Source of the DNA: an uncultured Gilliamella sp.
GTDB lineage: Bacteria > Pseudomonadota > Gammaproteobacteria > Enterobacterales > Enterobacteriaceae
DNA length: 29,011 nucleotides
Direction of reading: 5' to 3'
NCBI GenBank assembly: GCA_945291235.1
Contig: CALYQY010000023.1
Location: 1-29,011 of the forward strand
Position numbers and translations under genes: made by a program. Positions 1-7,891 of this stretch are shown in pieces (within the stretch, counting starts at the first letter, position 1; every line of letters begins with the position of its first letter). A model generated the notes under the pieces. That model searched no databases and was not told the origin of the DNA. It saw nothing but the letters and a program-made list of their open reading frames with translations.

Positions 1-41
1 GCCATTTCATTCGCAACGTCATAACCAACACTGCGAGGCGC

Positions 42-70
42 ATTATGCTTGTGTTGAGGCAAATCGTCAA
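42..70 (-). promoter_or_regulatory. Strong sigma70 promoter reading out of the left edge (stable-RNA type)
   Basis: Read on the minus strand there is TTGACG (65-70), a 17-base spacer and CATAAT (42-47), close to the sigma70 consensus. Immediately downstream comes a GC-rich discriminator, GCGCCTCGC, of the kind found at stringently controlled rRNA and tRNA promoters, and upstream (71-99) lie long A and T tracts that could act as an UP element. The start site would be near 35, so only about 35 transcribed bases are in the window. No gene can be recognised in them; a tRNA, rRNA or other highly expressed operon to the left is inferred. Confidence 0.6.
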
Positions 71-99
71 CCCTTTTTTTTAGATATTTTAAAAAAAAG

Positions 100-1218
100 T
101 TATGATTGATTAAGTTGCAAGCGAATCCAGTTTAATATCACTTCAATTCGCCTTTTTTGCAACTCAAGATTAATGGATTGTCCAGTAAACCCTTGAGCAA
201 TAATTTCTTGCACATTCACACTATAGGCTAAATTATAAGCATGTTCAAGATATTGAGCTTGCGGATAAGTTGCGCTTTCATTGAAAGCTTCACTGGCAAT
301 AATCAATTGCTTTAAATGATGAGGATGACGCCAAACATCAATACCATTTAATAATTCTAAAATTTGTGAAGCGCTTTGCACTGTTATATGACTAACAACC
401 TTTCTGTATTGTTGAACTATTTTGGCAATTTTAGAAAATGAAGTTGGTGCTTTTATCTGTTTACATAAACGTTCAACGGAATCTTTACTGATTAAATCAC
501 CACATAAAACGCCAAAACGCACAGTTAACTCATGGGTAAGATTTACTGATTTTTTTAAAGCATAGATTATATTGGTCGTTAACACTAATTCAGGAAATAA
601 AATTTGAAGTGCTCCGCATTGCTCAAGGACTTGGAAATAAATTTGTGGATTTTCGCTGGCTAATGCTTTTTCCGTTTCTTTCCACACTCTTTCAGGAGTG
701 AGATAGCTTATTTCGCCTATGGATATCATCTCTTTCATAAGATCCATTGTTTCTTGAGCGATTGTAAATCCTAAATGATGATACCGAGCAGCAAAACGGG
801 CTACGCGTAAAACTCGTAAGGGATCTTCGCGAAAAGCACTTGAAACATGACGCAACAATCTTTGATTAATATCATCTACGCCATGGTAAGGATCGACAAT
901 ATTCCCCTGCTCATCCATGGCAATAGCATTGATGGTGAGATCCCGACGAATTAAATCTTGTTCTAAGGTAATTTCTTTACTGAAATCACAAATAAAGCCA
1001 CAATACCCTTTTCCTGATTTACGTTCAGTACGCGCTAAAGCATATTCTTCTTTCGTTTTTGGATGTAAAAATACCGGAAAGTCTCGACCGACTTGCTCAA
1101 AACCTAACGAAATAAGTTCTTCGGGGGTTGCGCCAACGACAACCCAATCTCGATCGAAAACTGGCAGACCTAATAATCTATCCCGAACTGCTCCACCAAC
1201 AAGATAGACTTCACTCAT
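100..1218 (-). CDS. cca: CCA-adding enzyme (tRNA nucleotidyltransferase), HD domain degenerate
   Basis: Adds or repairs the 3' CCA end of tRNAs from CTP and ATP in the cytoplasm. The class II nucleotidyltransferase head is intact: GGAVRD at residues 8-13, the metal-binding D22-x-D24 pair in DRDWVVVG, and RRDLTINAIA near residue 91, followed by the usual neck region (DPLRVLRVARFAARY). The protein is 372 residues against about 412 for the E. coli enzyme. The loss is in the C-terminal half, where the HD phosphohydrolase should be: the expected CHDLGK appears as CGDLIS and the following His-rich stretch is absent. It starts directly after the ygiM stop (TAG then ATG, no gap), so the two are translationally coupled. 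CCA addition should be retained; the 2',3'-cyclic phosphodiesterase/phosphatase activity is probably lost (inference). Confidence 0.95.
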   Translation of the reverse strand: MSEVYLVGGAVRDRLLGLPVFDRDWVVVGATPEELISLGFEQVGRDFPVFLHPKTKEEYALARTERKSGKGYCGFICDFSKEITLEQDLIRRDLTINAIAMDEQGNIVDPYHGVDDINQRLLRHVSSAFREDPLRVLRVARFAARYHHLGFTIAQETMDLMKEMISIGEISYLTPERVWKETEKALASENPQIYFQVLEQCGALQILFPELVLTTNIIYALKKSVNLTHELTVRFGVLCGDLISKDSVERLCKQIKAPTSFSKIAKIVQQYRKVVSHITVQSASQILELLNGIDVWRHPHHLKQLIIASEAFNESATYPQAQYLEHAYNLAYSVNVQEIIAQGFTGQSINLELQKRRIEVILNWIRLQLNQS

Positions 1219-1833
1219 CTAACGCATCCAACGGTCTTTTTTACTTCGGCGAGGCATAATAATAGGTAAAATAAGACCTAAGATAAGTCCACCACCTGCA
1301 ACAAGACCACCATAAGTAAACCAAGTCACAATTAAGTCACGTCGCTTATCATCTACTTGATTTAACATTGAGTCTAACATTGCTGCTTGTTCTTTTACTT
1401 GTTTTTCCAATTCGATATTTTTATTTTTCAAGTTCTGAACTAATTCTTCTGAGGTTCGTAATTGTTGCACATAGTCGGTCACTAATTTCTGTTGATATTT
1501 ATCCGCATTATCAACTTTATCTTTGTATTCGGCTATTTTAGCTTCCAGATAAGGAATACGCTCTTTAAGGCTTGGTGTATCGCTTAATTTATTGGTTTCG
1601 ATCCATGCCACATTGCCACTTTTCAGCAGCAGCTTAGTGTATTTACCATCCGCACTTCTTTCAAGCGCATTGACTTTTGAACCACTTTTGATCGTATTTG
1701 TGAAAGCATGTTGTTGGCTAGGACCACGACGTAAGTAAACATCAACCTCATCAATAACATATTTATCAACAGCATTTGCACTAAAAGCAACTGCAATAAG
1801 AGAAATTAAGGTAAAAATATTTTGTTTCTTCAT
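1219..1833 (-). CDS. ygiM: YgiM-type SH3-domain membrane protein (TIGR04211 family)
   Basis: A 204-residue envelope protein of unknown exact function. An N-terminal signal peptide (about residues 1-21, ending SANA) is followed by a bacterial SH3-like domain (about 24-88, with YLRRGPS and VAWIETNKLS). Next is a long coiled coil (about 90-165), then one transmembrane helix (about 168-193) and a basic C-terminal tail ending KKDRWMR. This order and the tail match E. coli YgiM nearly end to end, including length (206 in E. coli). The pairing with cca directly downstream is also the enterobacterial arrangement. The SH3 domain would sit in the periplasm, anchored by the C-terminal helix. Confidence 0.92.
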   Translation of the reverse strand: MKKQNIFTLISLIAVAFSANAVDKYVIDEVDVYLRRGPSQQHAFTNTIKSGSKVNALERSADGKYTKLLLKSGNVAWIETNKLSDTPSLKERIPYLEAKIAEYKDKVDNADKYQQKLVTDYVQQLRTSEELVQNLKNKNIELEKQVKEQAAMLDSMLNQVDDKRRDLIVTWFTYGGLVAGGGLILGLILPIIMPRRSKKDRWMR

Positions 1834-1951
1834 AAAATTTCAACTAATCATCCATAAATAATTACATAATAACATAAAAATTGGATATTTCGCATAATCA
1901 TTTTACATTTTATGTTTCTTAATTATCCAATACTTAATTCGCCTCATCAAT

Positions 1952-1965
1952 TGAAAACGATTACA
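1952..1965. promoter_or_regulatory. GalR-type operator upstream of the alpha-galactosidase
   Basis: TGAAAACGATTACA matches the GalR/GalS pattern TGNAANCGNTTNCA at every fixed position. It lies about 110 bases upstream of the alpha-galactosidase start and 21 bases (centre to centre) upstream of a CRP site, close to the spacing of the external operator and CRP site in the E. coli gal operon. The gene for a GalR orthologue follows the alpha-galactosidase gene, which supports the assignment. I saw no second, internal operator. Confidence 0.65.
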
Positions 1966-1971
1966 TTTTTA

Positions 1972-1987
1972 TGCGATCTTAATCACA
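1972..1987. promoter_or_regulatory. CRP (cAMP receptor protein) site for the alpha-galactosidase promoter
   Basis: TGCGATCTTAATCACA matches the TGTGA-N6-TCACA consensus at 9 of 10 fixed positions. A weak -10 candidate TAAATA (2007-2012) would place the site near -41, the class II activating position, with the GalR operator near -62. The -10 choice is uncertain because the whole region is A/T rich. Confidence 0.6.
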
Positions 1988-2067
1988 GATTAAAAAATTT
2001 ATTATTTAAATAAAAGAGAATAATCGCTAATTTATATTTAGCAAAGCAATTAACAATGGGAGATATT

Positions 2068-4185
2068 ATGAACTGCCGTCTTAGCAATAAAAATTTAGAT
2101 ATTCTTATTCGAACAAAACCCTATGCAGAATTATGTTATTTTGGTAAACGATTACATGATGATCACATTGATAATTATGATTTATTTATTCCGGCAGTGC
2201 CAAATTCACGCATTGATGTTCACGTCCCTTTTACTCTCTGTCCAGAAGAAGGATTAGGTAATTTTAGTACGCCAGGATTAGAAGGACACAGGAATGGAAA
2301 AGATTGGTCTCCCGTATTTGTTACTAAAGATGTAAAAAATTCAGACAATCAAATAACAATTATCAGTGAAGACAGTATTGCAAAATTACGTTTAACCAGT
2401 CAGTTTATTTTGGATGATTGTGGGGTATTACAATGTCAAAATAGCCTGACCAATTTAGGTGAAGAACCTTATTCAGTCAATCGATTATCAATAACGCTTC
2501 CTATTCCTGAACGTGCACAAGAATTAATGGCTTTTAGTGGACGCTGGATTAAAGAATTTTTTCCTCACAGAATAAAAATTGAACATTGTAGCTATTTACA
2601 AGAAAATCGCCGAGGAAGAACTTCACATGAATATTTTCCTGGTATGATTGTTGGTACCACAGGGTTTAAAGAACAAACAGGCGAAGTGTGGGGAATTCAT
2701 TTAGGTTGGAGTGGAAATCATCGTATTCAAGTTGCGGTTAAAAGTAATGGTAAACGCTTTATTCAAGCCGAAGCATTATATTGCGCGGGTGAAATATCAC
2801 TCGCCCAAGGTGAAACCCTTACAACACCCTGGTTATATGCCACTTACAGTGATGAAGGTTTAAATAAAATGAGTCACCACTTTCATCAATTTCTGCGTAA
2901 CAATATTATCACCTTTCCACAAAACAAAGCACGTCCTGTTCATCTTAATACTTGGGAAGGTATCTTTTTTGACCATAATCCAGATTACATTATGAAAATG
3001 GCAAGTAAAGCGGCACAAATGGGCGTTGAGCGCTTTATTATCGACGACGGTTGGTTTGGCAAGCGTGATGACGATTACCAAGGTTTAGGTGATTGGTACC
3101 TTGATGAACGAAAATACCCCAATGGACTTGAACCGGTTATCGAGCACGTGAAAAATTTGGGCATGGAATTTGGTATTTGGGTTGAGCCTGAAATGATCAA
3201 CAAAAACTCGGATTTATATCGAGCACACCCTGATTGGCTACTTGAGTTATCGGGTTATCAACAACCTGAAGGACGTCATCAATATTTATTAGATTTGCAA
3301 AATCCTGCTGTTTTTGATTATTTACTTGAAAGATTAATATGGTTACTAGGTAGTTATGATATTGATTATATCAAATGGGATATGAATCGAGAAATTGTTC
3401 AAGCGGGTCACAATGGCAATCCAGCTATTGTTGGACAAACAAAAGCATTGTATCGTTTACTCGATATTTTACGAGAAAAATTTCCGAACGTAGAAATCGA
3501 ATCATGTTCATCAGGGGGTGGACGGATAGATTATGAAATATTAAAACGAACACAACGATTCTGGACTTCAGATTCTAACGATGCATTAGACAGACAAATC
3601 ATTCAACGCGGAATGAGTTATTTCTTCCCGCCAGAAGTCATGGGCGCACATATTGGTGGCGCTTTGTGTCATACAACTTATCGTGAACTGAACATGAATC
3701 TTAGGGGATTAACTGCTTTATTTGGTCATATGGGCGTTGAACTTGATCCCGTAAAAGAATCAGAAGTTGAACAGCATGCATTTGCACATTATATTGGACT
3801 ACATAAACAATTACGAAATTTATTGCATAGTGGTAACAATTATCGATTGGATGTTGATGACAGCAATGCAATGCAAAGTTATGGAGTAGTAAGCCAAGAT
3901 AAAAATGATGCTGCGTTTATCATTGCCCAATTAACCTTACCAACTTATGCTTTAAGTGGTAACTTACGCTTGACAGGTCTACAGCCCGAAAAACAATATT
4001 TGATTGAAATACTTGATCTACCTGATAATATTGATCCGAAAATAAATGGACATGTAATGAAAGCTCTACCTTATTGGATGGTCAACAAAACGACATTATC
4101 AGGCGACTGGTTAATGCAAATTGGACTACCTTTACCCGTTTTAGATCCTACAACAGCAATGTTAATTAGAGTGGTAGCTCAATAA
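2068..4185 (+). CDS. Alpha-galactosidase, glycoside hydrolase family 36
   Basis: Hydrolyses terminal alpha-1,6-galactosyl residues from raffinose, stachyose and melibiose. The GH36 pattern is clear: an N-terminal beta-sandwich, then a TIM barrel carrying IDDGWFG, WVEPEMIN and IKWDMNR (nucleophile D438), SCSSGGGRID, and WTSDSND (acid/base D502). Start: an ATG at 2056 is in frame, but the ATG at 2068 has a Shine-Dalgarno GGGAG five bases upstream that covers the earlier codon, and is preferred (705 residues, about the size of RafA-type enzymes). No signal peptide, so the enzyme is cytoplasmic and needs an importer, which is not in the window. Regulation by GalR and CRP is suggested by the two upstream sites. 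It could be called rafA, aga or melA-like; the sequence does not decide which substrate is preferred. Confidence 0.93.
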   Translation: MNCRLSNKNLDILIRTKPYAELCYFGKRLHDDHIDNYDLFIPAVPNSRIDVHVPFTLCPEEGLGNFSTPGLEGHRNGKDWSPVFVTKDVKNSDNQITIISEDSIAKLRLTSQFILDDCGVLQCQNSLTNLGEEPYSVNRLSITLPIPERAQELMAFSGRWIKEFFPHRIKIEHCSYLQENRRGRTSHEYFPGMIVGTTGFKEQTGEVWGIHLGWSGNHRIQVAVKSNGKRFIQAEALYCAGEISLAQGETLTTPWLYATYSDEGLNKMSHHFHQFLRNNIITFPQNKARPVHLNTWEGIFFDHNPDYIMKMASKAAQMGVERFIIDDGWFGKRDDDYQGLGDWYLDERKYPNGLEPVIEHVKNLGMEFGIWVEPEMINKNSDLYRAHPDWLLELSGYQQPEGRHQYLLDLQNPAVFDYLLERLIWLLGSYDIDYIKWDMNREIVQAGHNGNPAIVGQTKALYRLLDILREKFPNVEIESCSSGGGRIDYEILKRTQRFWTSDSNDALDRQIIQRGMSYFFPPEVMGAHIGGALCHTTYRELNMNLRGLTALFGHMGVELDPVKESEVEQHAFAHYIGLHKQLRNLLHSGNNYRLDVDDSNAMQSYGVVSQDKNDAAFIIAQLTLPTYALSGNLRLTGLQPEKQYLIEILDLPDNIDPKINGHVMKALPYWMVNKTTLSGDWLMQIGLPLPVLDPTTAMLIRVVAQ

Positions 4186-4248
4186 AAACTTTTGACTTAC
4201 AAAGCACACAATAAATTTACAAAAAATTAATATTTTTTTGAAAATAAC

Positions 4249-4290
4249 AAGGGGGAAAAAGACCATAATGCAATTTTCCCTTTGTATTAA
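4249..4290 (+). terminator. Probable terminator after the alpha-galactosidase gene
   Basis: GGGGGAAAA (4251-4259) can pair with TTTTCCCTT (4274-4282), including two G-U pairs, and is followed by a modest T-rich run. It lies about 65 bases after the stop codon. Confidence 0.5.
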
Positions 4291-4613
4291 ATTAAGTTTG
4301 CATGATCAGAATTTAATCGAATTATTGGCAAATAGTTTTTTTTCCTTTATTATAATTAGTTAGGAATAATAAATAGTTATAGTCAATTATTAAGAGAAAC
4401 AAACTGGATCAACTAAAAGAAGTTTTAAGATGTAAGTAAAGTAAAAGATATTTTAGTACAGATTACTTCCCGCTTTACAAATACTTTTCATTTTTATTTC
4501 GTTGGTAGTCTACATAGCTCTATATTGGCAATCTTAAATTATAAAAATTTACATGAAATAAATTTAGTTTGAGTAATTATTTTAGCGATAGTAATTTAAT
4601 AAAAGGTTTTTTT
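4291..4613. other. Intergenic region upstream of galR
   Basis: About 320 bases of A/T-rich sequence without a convincing gene. A TATAAT occurs at 4351-4356 but has no good -35 at normal spacing. No match to the GalR operator pattern was seen, so autoregulation of galR is not supported. Nothing else recognised. Confidence 0.5.
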
Positions 4614-5618
4614 ATGGCGACAATAAAAGATGTTGCATATTTAGCTGAAGTTTCAGTTGCAACAGTATCCCGAGTTATAAATAATGCAAATAATGTAAGT
4701 AAAAATACACGTGAAGTCGTAAAAAAAGCCATGGAGACATTAAACTATTATCCAGATGCTAACGCTCGCGCATTATCTCAACAACACTCTAATACAATTG
4801 GCATTGTGGTCGCAGATGTGTCCGACCCTTTTTTTGGGGCGATGGTTAGCACGGTTGAAAAAGTAGCTTATCGAACTGGTCATTTTTTGCTAATTGGCAA
4901 TGGATACCATAAAGAAAAACAAGAATACAATGCCATTACTCAGCTTATTGAGCACCGCTGTAAATCATTAGTTGTTCATGCCAAAATACTTTCCGATGAA
5001 ACACTCATAAAATTGATGCAACAAGTGCCAGGCATGGTTATCATCAATCGTATAGTGAAAGGGTTTGAAGCACGTTGTATTGCACTTGATGACCGTTATG
5101 GCTCGTATATCGCGGTCAAACATTTAATTCAAAATGGACATACGAAAATAGGTTATTTATGTTCGAATCACGAAATTTCAGACGCTTCAGATCGACTAAA
5201 TGGTTATAAAGATGCGTTGAGTGAATTTAATATCGAGATAGAACAGAATCTAATTACCTACTCTTCGCCTGATGAAATAGGTGGAGAAGAAGCCATGAAA
5301 TCCTTATTAGAAAGGAATCGAAACATCACCGCTATAGCCTGTTATAATGATTCTATGGCTGCGGGTGCCATGTCAGTCCTGTATGATAATGATTTAAAAA
5401 TCCCAGCTGATATTTCTGTTATTGGGTTTGATGATTTATTAATGGCTAATTATTTACATCCTAAACTGACAACGGTTCGGTATCCTTTACAAGCAATGGC
5501 AGAACAAGCAGCTGAGCTTGCCTTATCCCTCGCTAAAGGAGAGGCTCCCTCAAATAACTTAATTAATATTTTTACCCCAACATTAACTAAACGTTATTCT
5601 GTCAATTCTATAGGCTAA
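4614..5618 (+). CDS. galR: Galactose-responsive repressor GalR (LacI family)
   Basis: A 334-residue transcriptional repressor that binds operators until released by galactose. The N-terminal LacI-type helix-turn-helix with hinge helix (about residues 1-60: MATIKDVA, SVATVSRVINN, ANARALSQQ) is followed by a periplasmic-binding-protein-like sugar-sensing domain (about 60-334: DVSDPFFGAMV, LLIGNGYH, ALDDRYG, CYNDSMAAGAM, GFDD, LTTVRYP). It can be aligned with E. coli GalR over its full length, including segments specific to GalR rather than other LacI members. An in-frame start exists at 4569, but the family start MATIKDVA lies at 4614 and has AAGG seven bases upstream. Its likely target is the GalR-type operator upstream of the adjacent alpha-galactosidase gene; galETK are not in the window. 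The gene converges on the ketosynthase operon to its right. Confidence 0.93.
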   Translation: MATIKDVAYLAEVSVATVSRVINNANNVSKNTREVVKKAMETLNYYPDANARALSQQHSNTIGIVVADVSDPFFGAMVSTVEKVAYRTGHFLLIGNGYHKEKQEYNAITQLIEHRCKSLVVHAKILSDETLIKLMQQVPGMVIINRIVKGFEARCIALDDRYGSYIAVKHLIQNGHTKIGYLCSNHEISDASDRLNGYKDALSEFNIEIEQNLITYSSPDEIGGEEAMKSLLERNRNITAIACYNDSMAAGAMSVLYDNDLKIPADISVIGFDDLLMANYLHPKLTTVRYPLQAMAEQAAELALSLAKGEAPSNNLINIFTPTLTKRYSVNSIG

Positions 5619-5657
5619 GGTAGAAATAAACATTCAATAAAGCGTTTCAATATTAGC

Positions 5658-5686
5658 GGCTTAACAATAAAGAAAAATGTTAAGCC
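5658..5686. terminator. Hairpin between convergent galR and ketosynthase operon
   Basis: A perfect nine-base stem, GGCTTAACA with TGTTAAGCC, and an 11-base A-rich loop. A second small hairpin (CGATTA/TAATCG, 5688-5701) follows, and CAATA (5648-5652) and TATTG (5702-5706) could close an outer stem. No long T tract follows on either strand, so it may be a weak bidirectional terminator or a 3'-end-protecting structure. Confidence 0.5.
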
Positions 5687-5711
5687 ACGATTAAATAATC
5701 GTATTGAACAA

Positions 5712-6434
5712 TCAATGTTTATGTAAAGGTAATTTTTTTATTAATAATAATTTATTTAATATCAGATCAACCGAAATTACATCGCAATTTAGTTGGCTAT
5801 TTAAATCAAACGTTTTTAAAACATAATCATAAAAATAATTCGCATGGGTCATTATTGGTTGATTGCTGACATCACCCTGGCAAGGTTTGTTGGCAATGGT
5901 TAAACTGGCTAAAGCTGAAGTATCAGGATGCCGAGTCAACAATAACCAAAAACTGCCTTCTTTAGAATATTCATCATAACGACGTGATTCATAACACCAC
6001 CCCACCAATGCCTGATCAACCACACCTTGTTGTAAATCCGTTATGGCTGGGAGTAAAATCTGTGACCAATTACAAATATCTGTCGAAATAAAAATATTGG
6101 GTCCATTCACTTTCAATGCATCAGCAACATAAAAAGAAATCGCATTATTTATGCTATTAATAAAATTAAATGGTCGTGGTGTTTTACGTTGAAAAATATC
6201 CATCTCCAGTTCATACATATTACTGGGTGAACTAAAAATTGAGGTCACATACACGCCACAATGAGCATTAATCTTTTCTATGGAAAGCGCACCTAACAAT
6301 GATAACAACGCTAAACGACTTGTACGTCGACTATTAATATTAAATTGCTGTTTAAGCAAATTTTTTAACTTACTTTCTTCACTATGGCTCTCTGCGATAA
6401 ACTGTGATGTACTGAGTAAAAAAACACTTTGCAT
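5712..6434 (-). CDS. Truncated ketosynthase-like protein (chain-length-factor-like)
   Basis: A 240-residue protein that resembles only the N-terminal half of a beta-ketoacyl-ACP synthase. The segment STDICNWSQ sits where STACASS would surround the catalytic cysteine, but the cysteine is one position late, and the C-terminal half that supplies both catalytic histidines is missing. It is therefore unlikely to condense on its own. Its start overlaps the stop of the full ketosynthase gene upstream (TAATG), which implies coupled translation and probably a complex of the two, as with ketosynthase/chain-length-factor pairs of type II polyketide and aryl polyene systems (family knowledge; pairing here is inference). 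It is the last gene of the minus-strand arm of the cluster. Confidence 0.7.
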   Translation of the reverse strand: MQSVFLLSTSQFIAESHSEESKLKNLLKQQFNINSRRTSRLALLSLLGALSIEKINAHCGVYVTSIFSSPSNMYELEMDIFQRKTPRPFNFINSINNAISFYVADALKVNGPNIFISTDICNWSQILLPAITDLQQGVVDQALVGWCYESRRYDEYSKEGSFWLLLTRHPDTSALASLTIANKPCQGDVSNQPIMTHANYFYDYVLKTFDLNSQLNCDVISVDLILNKLLLIKKLPLHKH

Positions 6435-7585
6435 TATTCTGTTATCTCCAACAATAACACAGCGTTATTACCGCCAAATCCAATACAATTTAATAAATAA
6501 TAACCTTGAGGATAAGGTTTTGAAATGTCTGTAAAACCATTTGTATAAATAGGTTCAGATTGCGCCATGTGATAATTTGGATAACTAGGCGTCTGTTTTG
6601 ATTCGAATATCAACAATAATATTATCATCTCAAGTACACCAGATGCCCCTAATGTATGACCAAGATAAGGTTTAAAAAATATCAACGGTTTTCGCTCTGT
6701 AAAAGCATTTGTTAAGCTATCAATTTCAACTTTATCATTCATTGGACTACCTGTCGCATGAGTTTTAATGGCAACAATATCGGTTTCAGTCATATCGAAT
6801 TGCGTTAACGTGTCTTTAATGAGTGCGCTAACATTTTTAGGATCCGTTGTGGTAATATTAGAGGTATCACATATCGTTTTACCGCCTTTTAAGATAAATT
6901 GATTATTGTTTGCTAATCGTGGTTGATTGCTTAATGCAATACAACCAATCCCCTCCCCTAAAATAAGTCCTTGGCTAACACTTAAAAATGGTGGTTGATA
7001 ATTATTTGTTAGTAATCCTAAAGCATTAAATCCTTCTAAAGTGATAGAATTAAATGATTCAAATCCCACAATGATTGCCCGTTCAATTATGCCTTGGGAA
7101 ATGTAATTTTTTGCATAAAGTAATGCATTAGAACTTGAAGTACAAGACGTCGCAACATTGATCACATCAAGATTTTTCCATTTTAATTTAAGTTGTTCTG
7201 CTATTTCATTTAAAGAAAAAGGTTGGTGATAACATGCTTCTGTTAATTCTAATAATTCCTTATTAAAAAAAGTAATTTCATGCGAAGACATTGCAAAAGA
7301 AGTGGAAGCTAAAAAAATTGGGATTTGTTCCAATTCTGATTCTTGCCACTGACACGCCTGTAAAGTTTGCAGAATTTGAAATACTATACGATCAACGATC
7401 TCAGTTAAACTTAGCCGTTTTTTATCAAAGGCTGGAAAATAATTAACAGATAGTGATTCACTTGCTGTATTTAAAGGAATCAATTTAGGTTTTCTTGGAT
7501 GAAAAAGAATATTACTAATAATCTCATGGCAATTATCACCTTGTGCGCACACTGCTGAAAAACCATTAATGTAAACATTGTCCAT
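6434..7585 (-). CDS. Beta-ketoacyl-ACP synthase (FabF-like) of the cluster
   Basis: A 383-residue thiolase-fold ketosynthase expected to extend an acyl chain held on the cluster's carrier protein by decarboxylative condensation. The Cys-His-His triad is intact: C148 in VATSCTSSS, H276 in KTHATGSPMND and H310 in YLGHTLGASG, and the C-terminus ends in GFGGNNAVLLL, typical of the family. It is somewhat shorter than FabF (about 412). It starts four bases after the carrier protein stop without a clear ribosome binding site, so it is probably translationally coupled, and overlaps the downstream truncated ketosynthase gene by one base. Similar ketosynthases occur in aryl polyene and related clusters; the substrate here is unknown. 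Confidence 0.88.
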   Translation of the reverse strand: MDNVYINGFSAVCAQGDNCHEIISNILFHPRKPKLIPLNTASESLSVNYFPAFDKKRLSLTEIVDRIVFQILQTLQACQWQESELEQIPIFLASTSFAMSSHEITFFNKELLELTEACYHQPFSLNEIAEQLKLKWKNLDVINVATSCTSSSNALLYAKNYISQGIIERAIIVGFESFNSITLEGFNALGLLTNNYQPPFLSVSQGLILGEGIGCIALSNQPRLANNNQFILKGGKTICDTSNITTTDPKNVSALIKDTLTQFDMTETDIVAIKTHATGSPMNDKVEIDSLTNAFTERKPLIFFKPYLGHTLGASGVLEMIILLLIFESKQTPSYPNYHMAQSEPIYTNGFTDISKPYPQGYYLLNCIGFGGNNAVLLLEITE

Positions 7586-7589
7586 AATA

Positions 7590-7856
7590 TTATTTTTTTA
7601 TTTGCTCAAGTACATATTTATTGAGTTTCGAAACCGTGACCATATGTATTCTTACTTCTCGGTCACCTTGTAAACGAACGCCAAATTGCTCTTTTAACGC
7701 TACGCAAATTTGTAATGCATCTAAAGAATCTAAATTTAATCGGCTGGTAGGCCCAAACAGCGGCTCATTATCTGTTAACTCCTCGGCAGTTAAGATATCT
7801 TCTTTTTCAGATTCGGTAATAATTAACTGTTTTAATTTAAAAATTAAATTATCCAA
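7590..7856 (-). CDS. Acyl carrier protein
   Basis: An 88-residue phosphopantetheine-binding carrier. The attachment motif LNLDSLDALQ places the modified serine at residue 44, and the acidic four-helix pattern fits the ACP family. The start codon is TTG: the first in-frame candidate is TTG at 7854-7856 with a good AGAGG six bases upstream, and there is no ATG nearby that would keep helix 1. It lies 35 bases after the permease gene and four bases before the ketosynthase gene. A dedicated carrier beside two ketosynthase-type genes indicates a pathway separate from primary fatty acid synthesis. No phosphopantetheinyl transferase is encoded in the window. Confidence 0.9.
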   Translation of the reverse strand: MDNLIFKLKQLIITESEKEDILTAEELTDNEPLFGPTSRLNLDSLDALQICVALKEQFGVRLQGDREVRIHMVTVSKLNKYVLEQIKK

Positions 7857-7891
7857 ATTTAACCTCTTGTTTTTATTATTTAATTAAAAAT

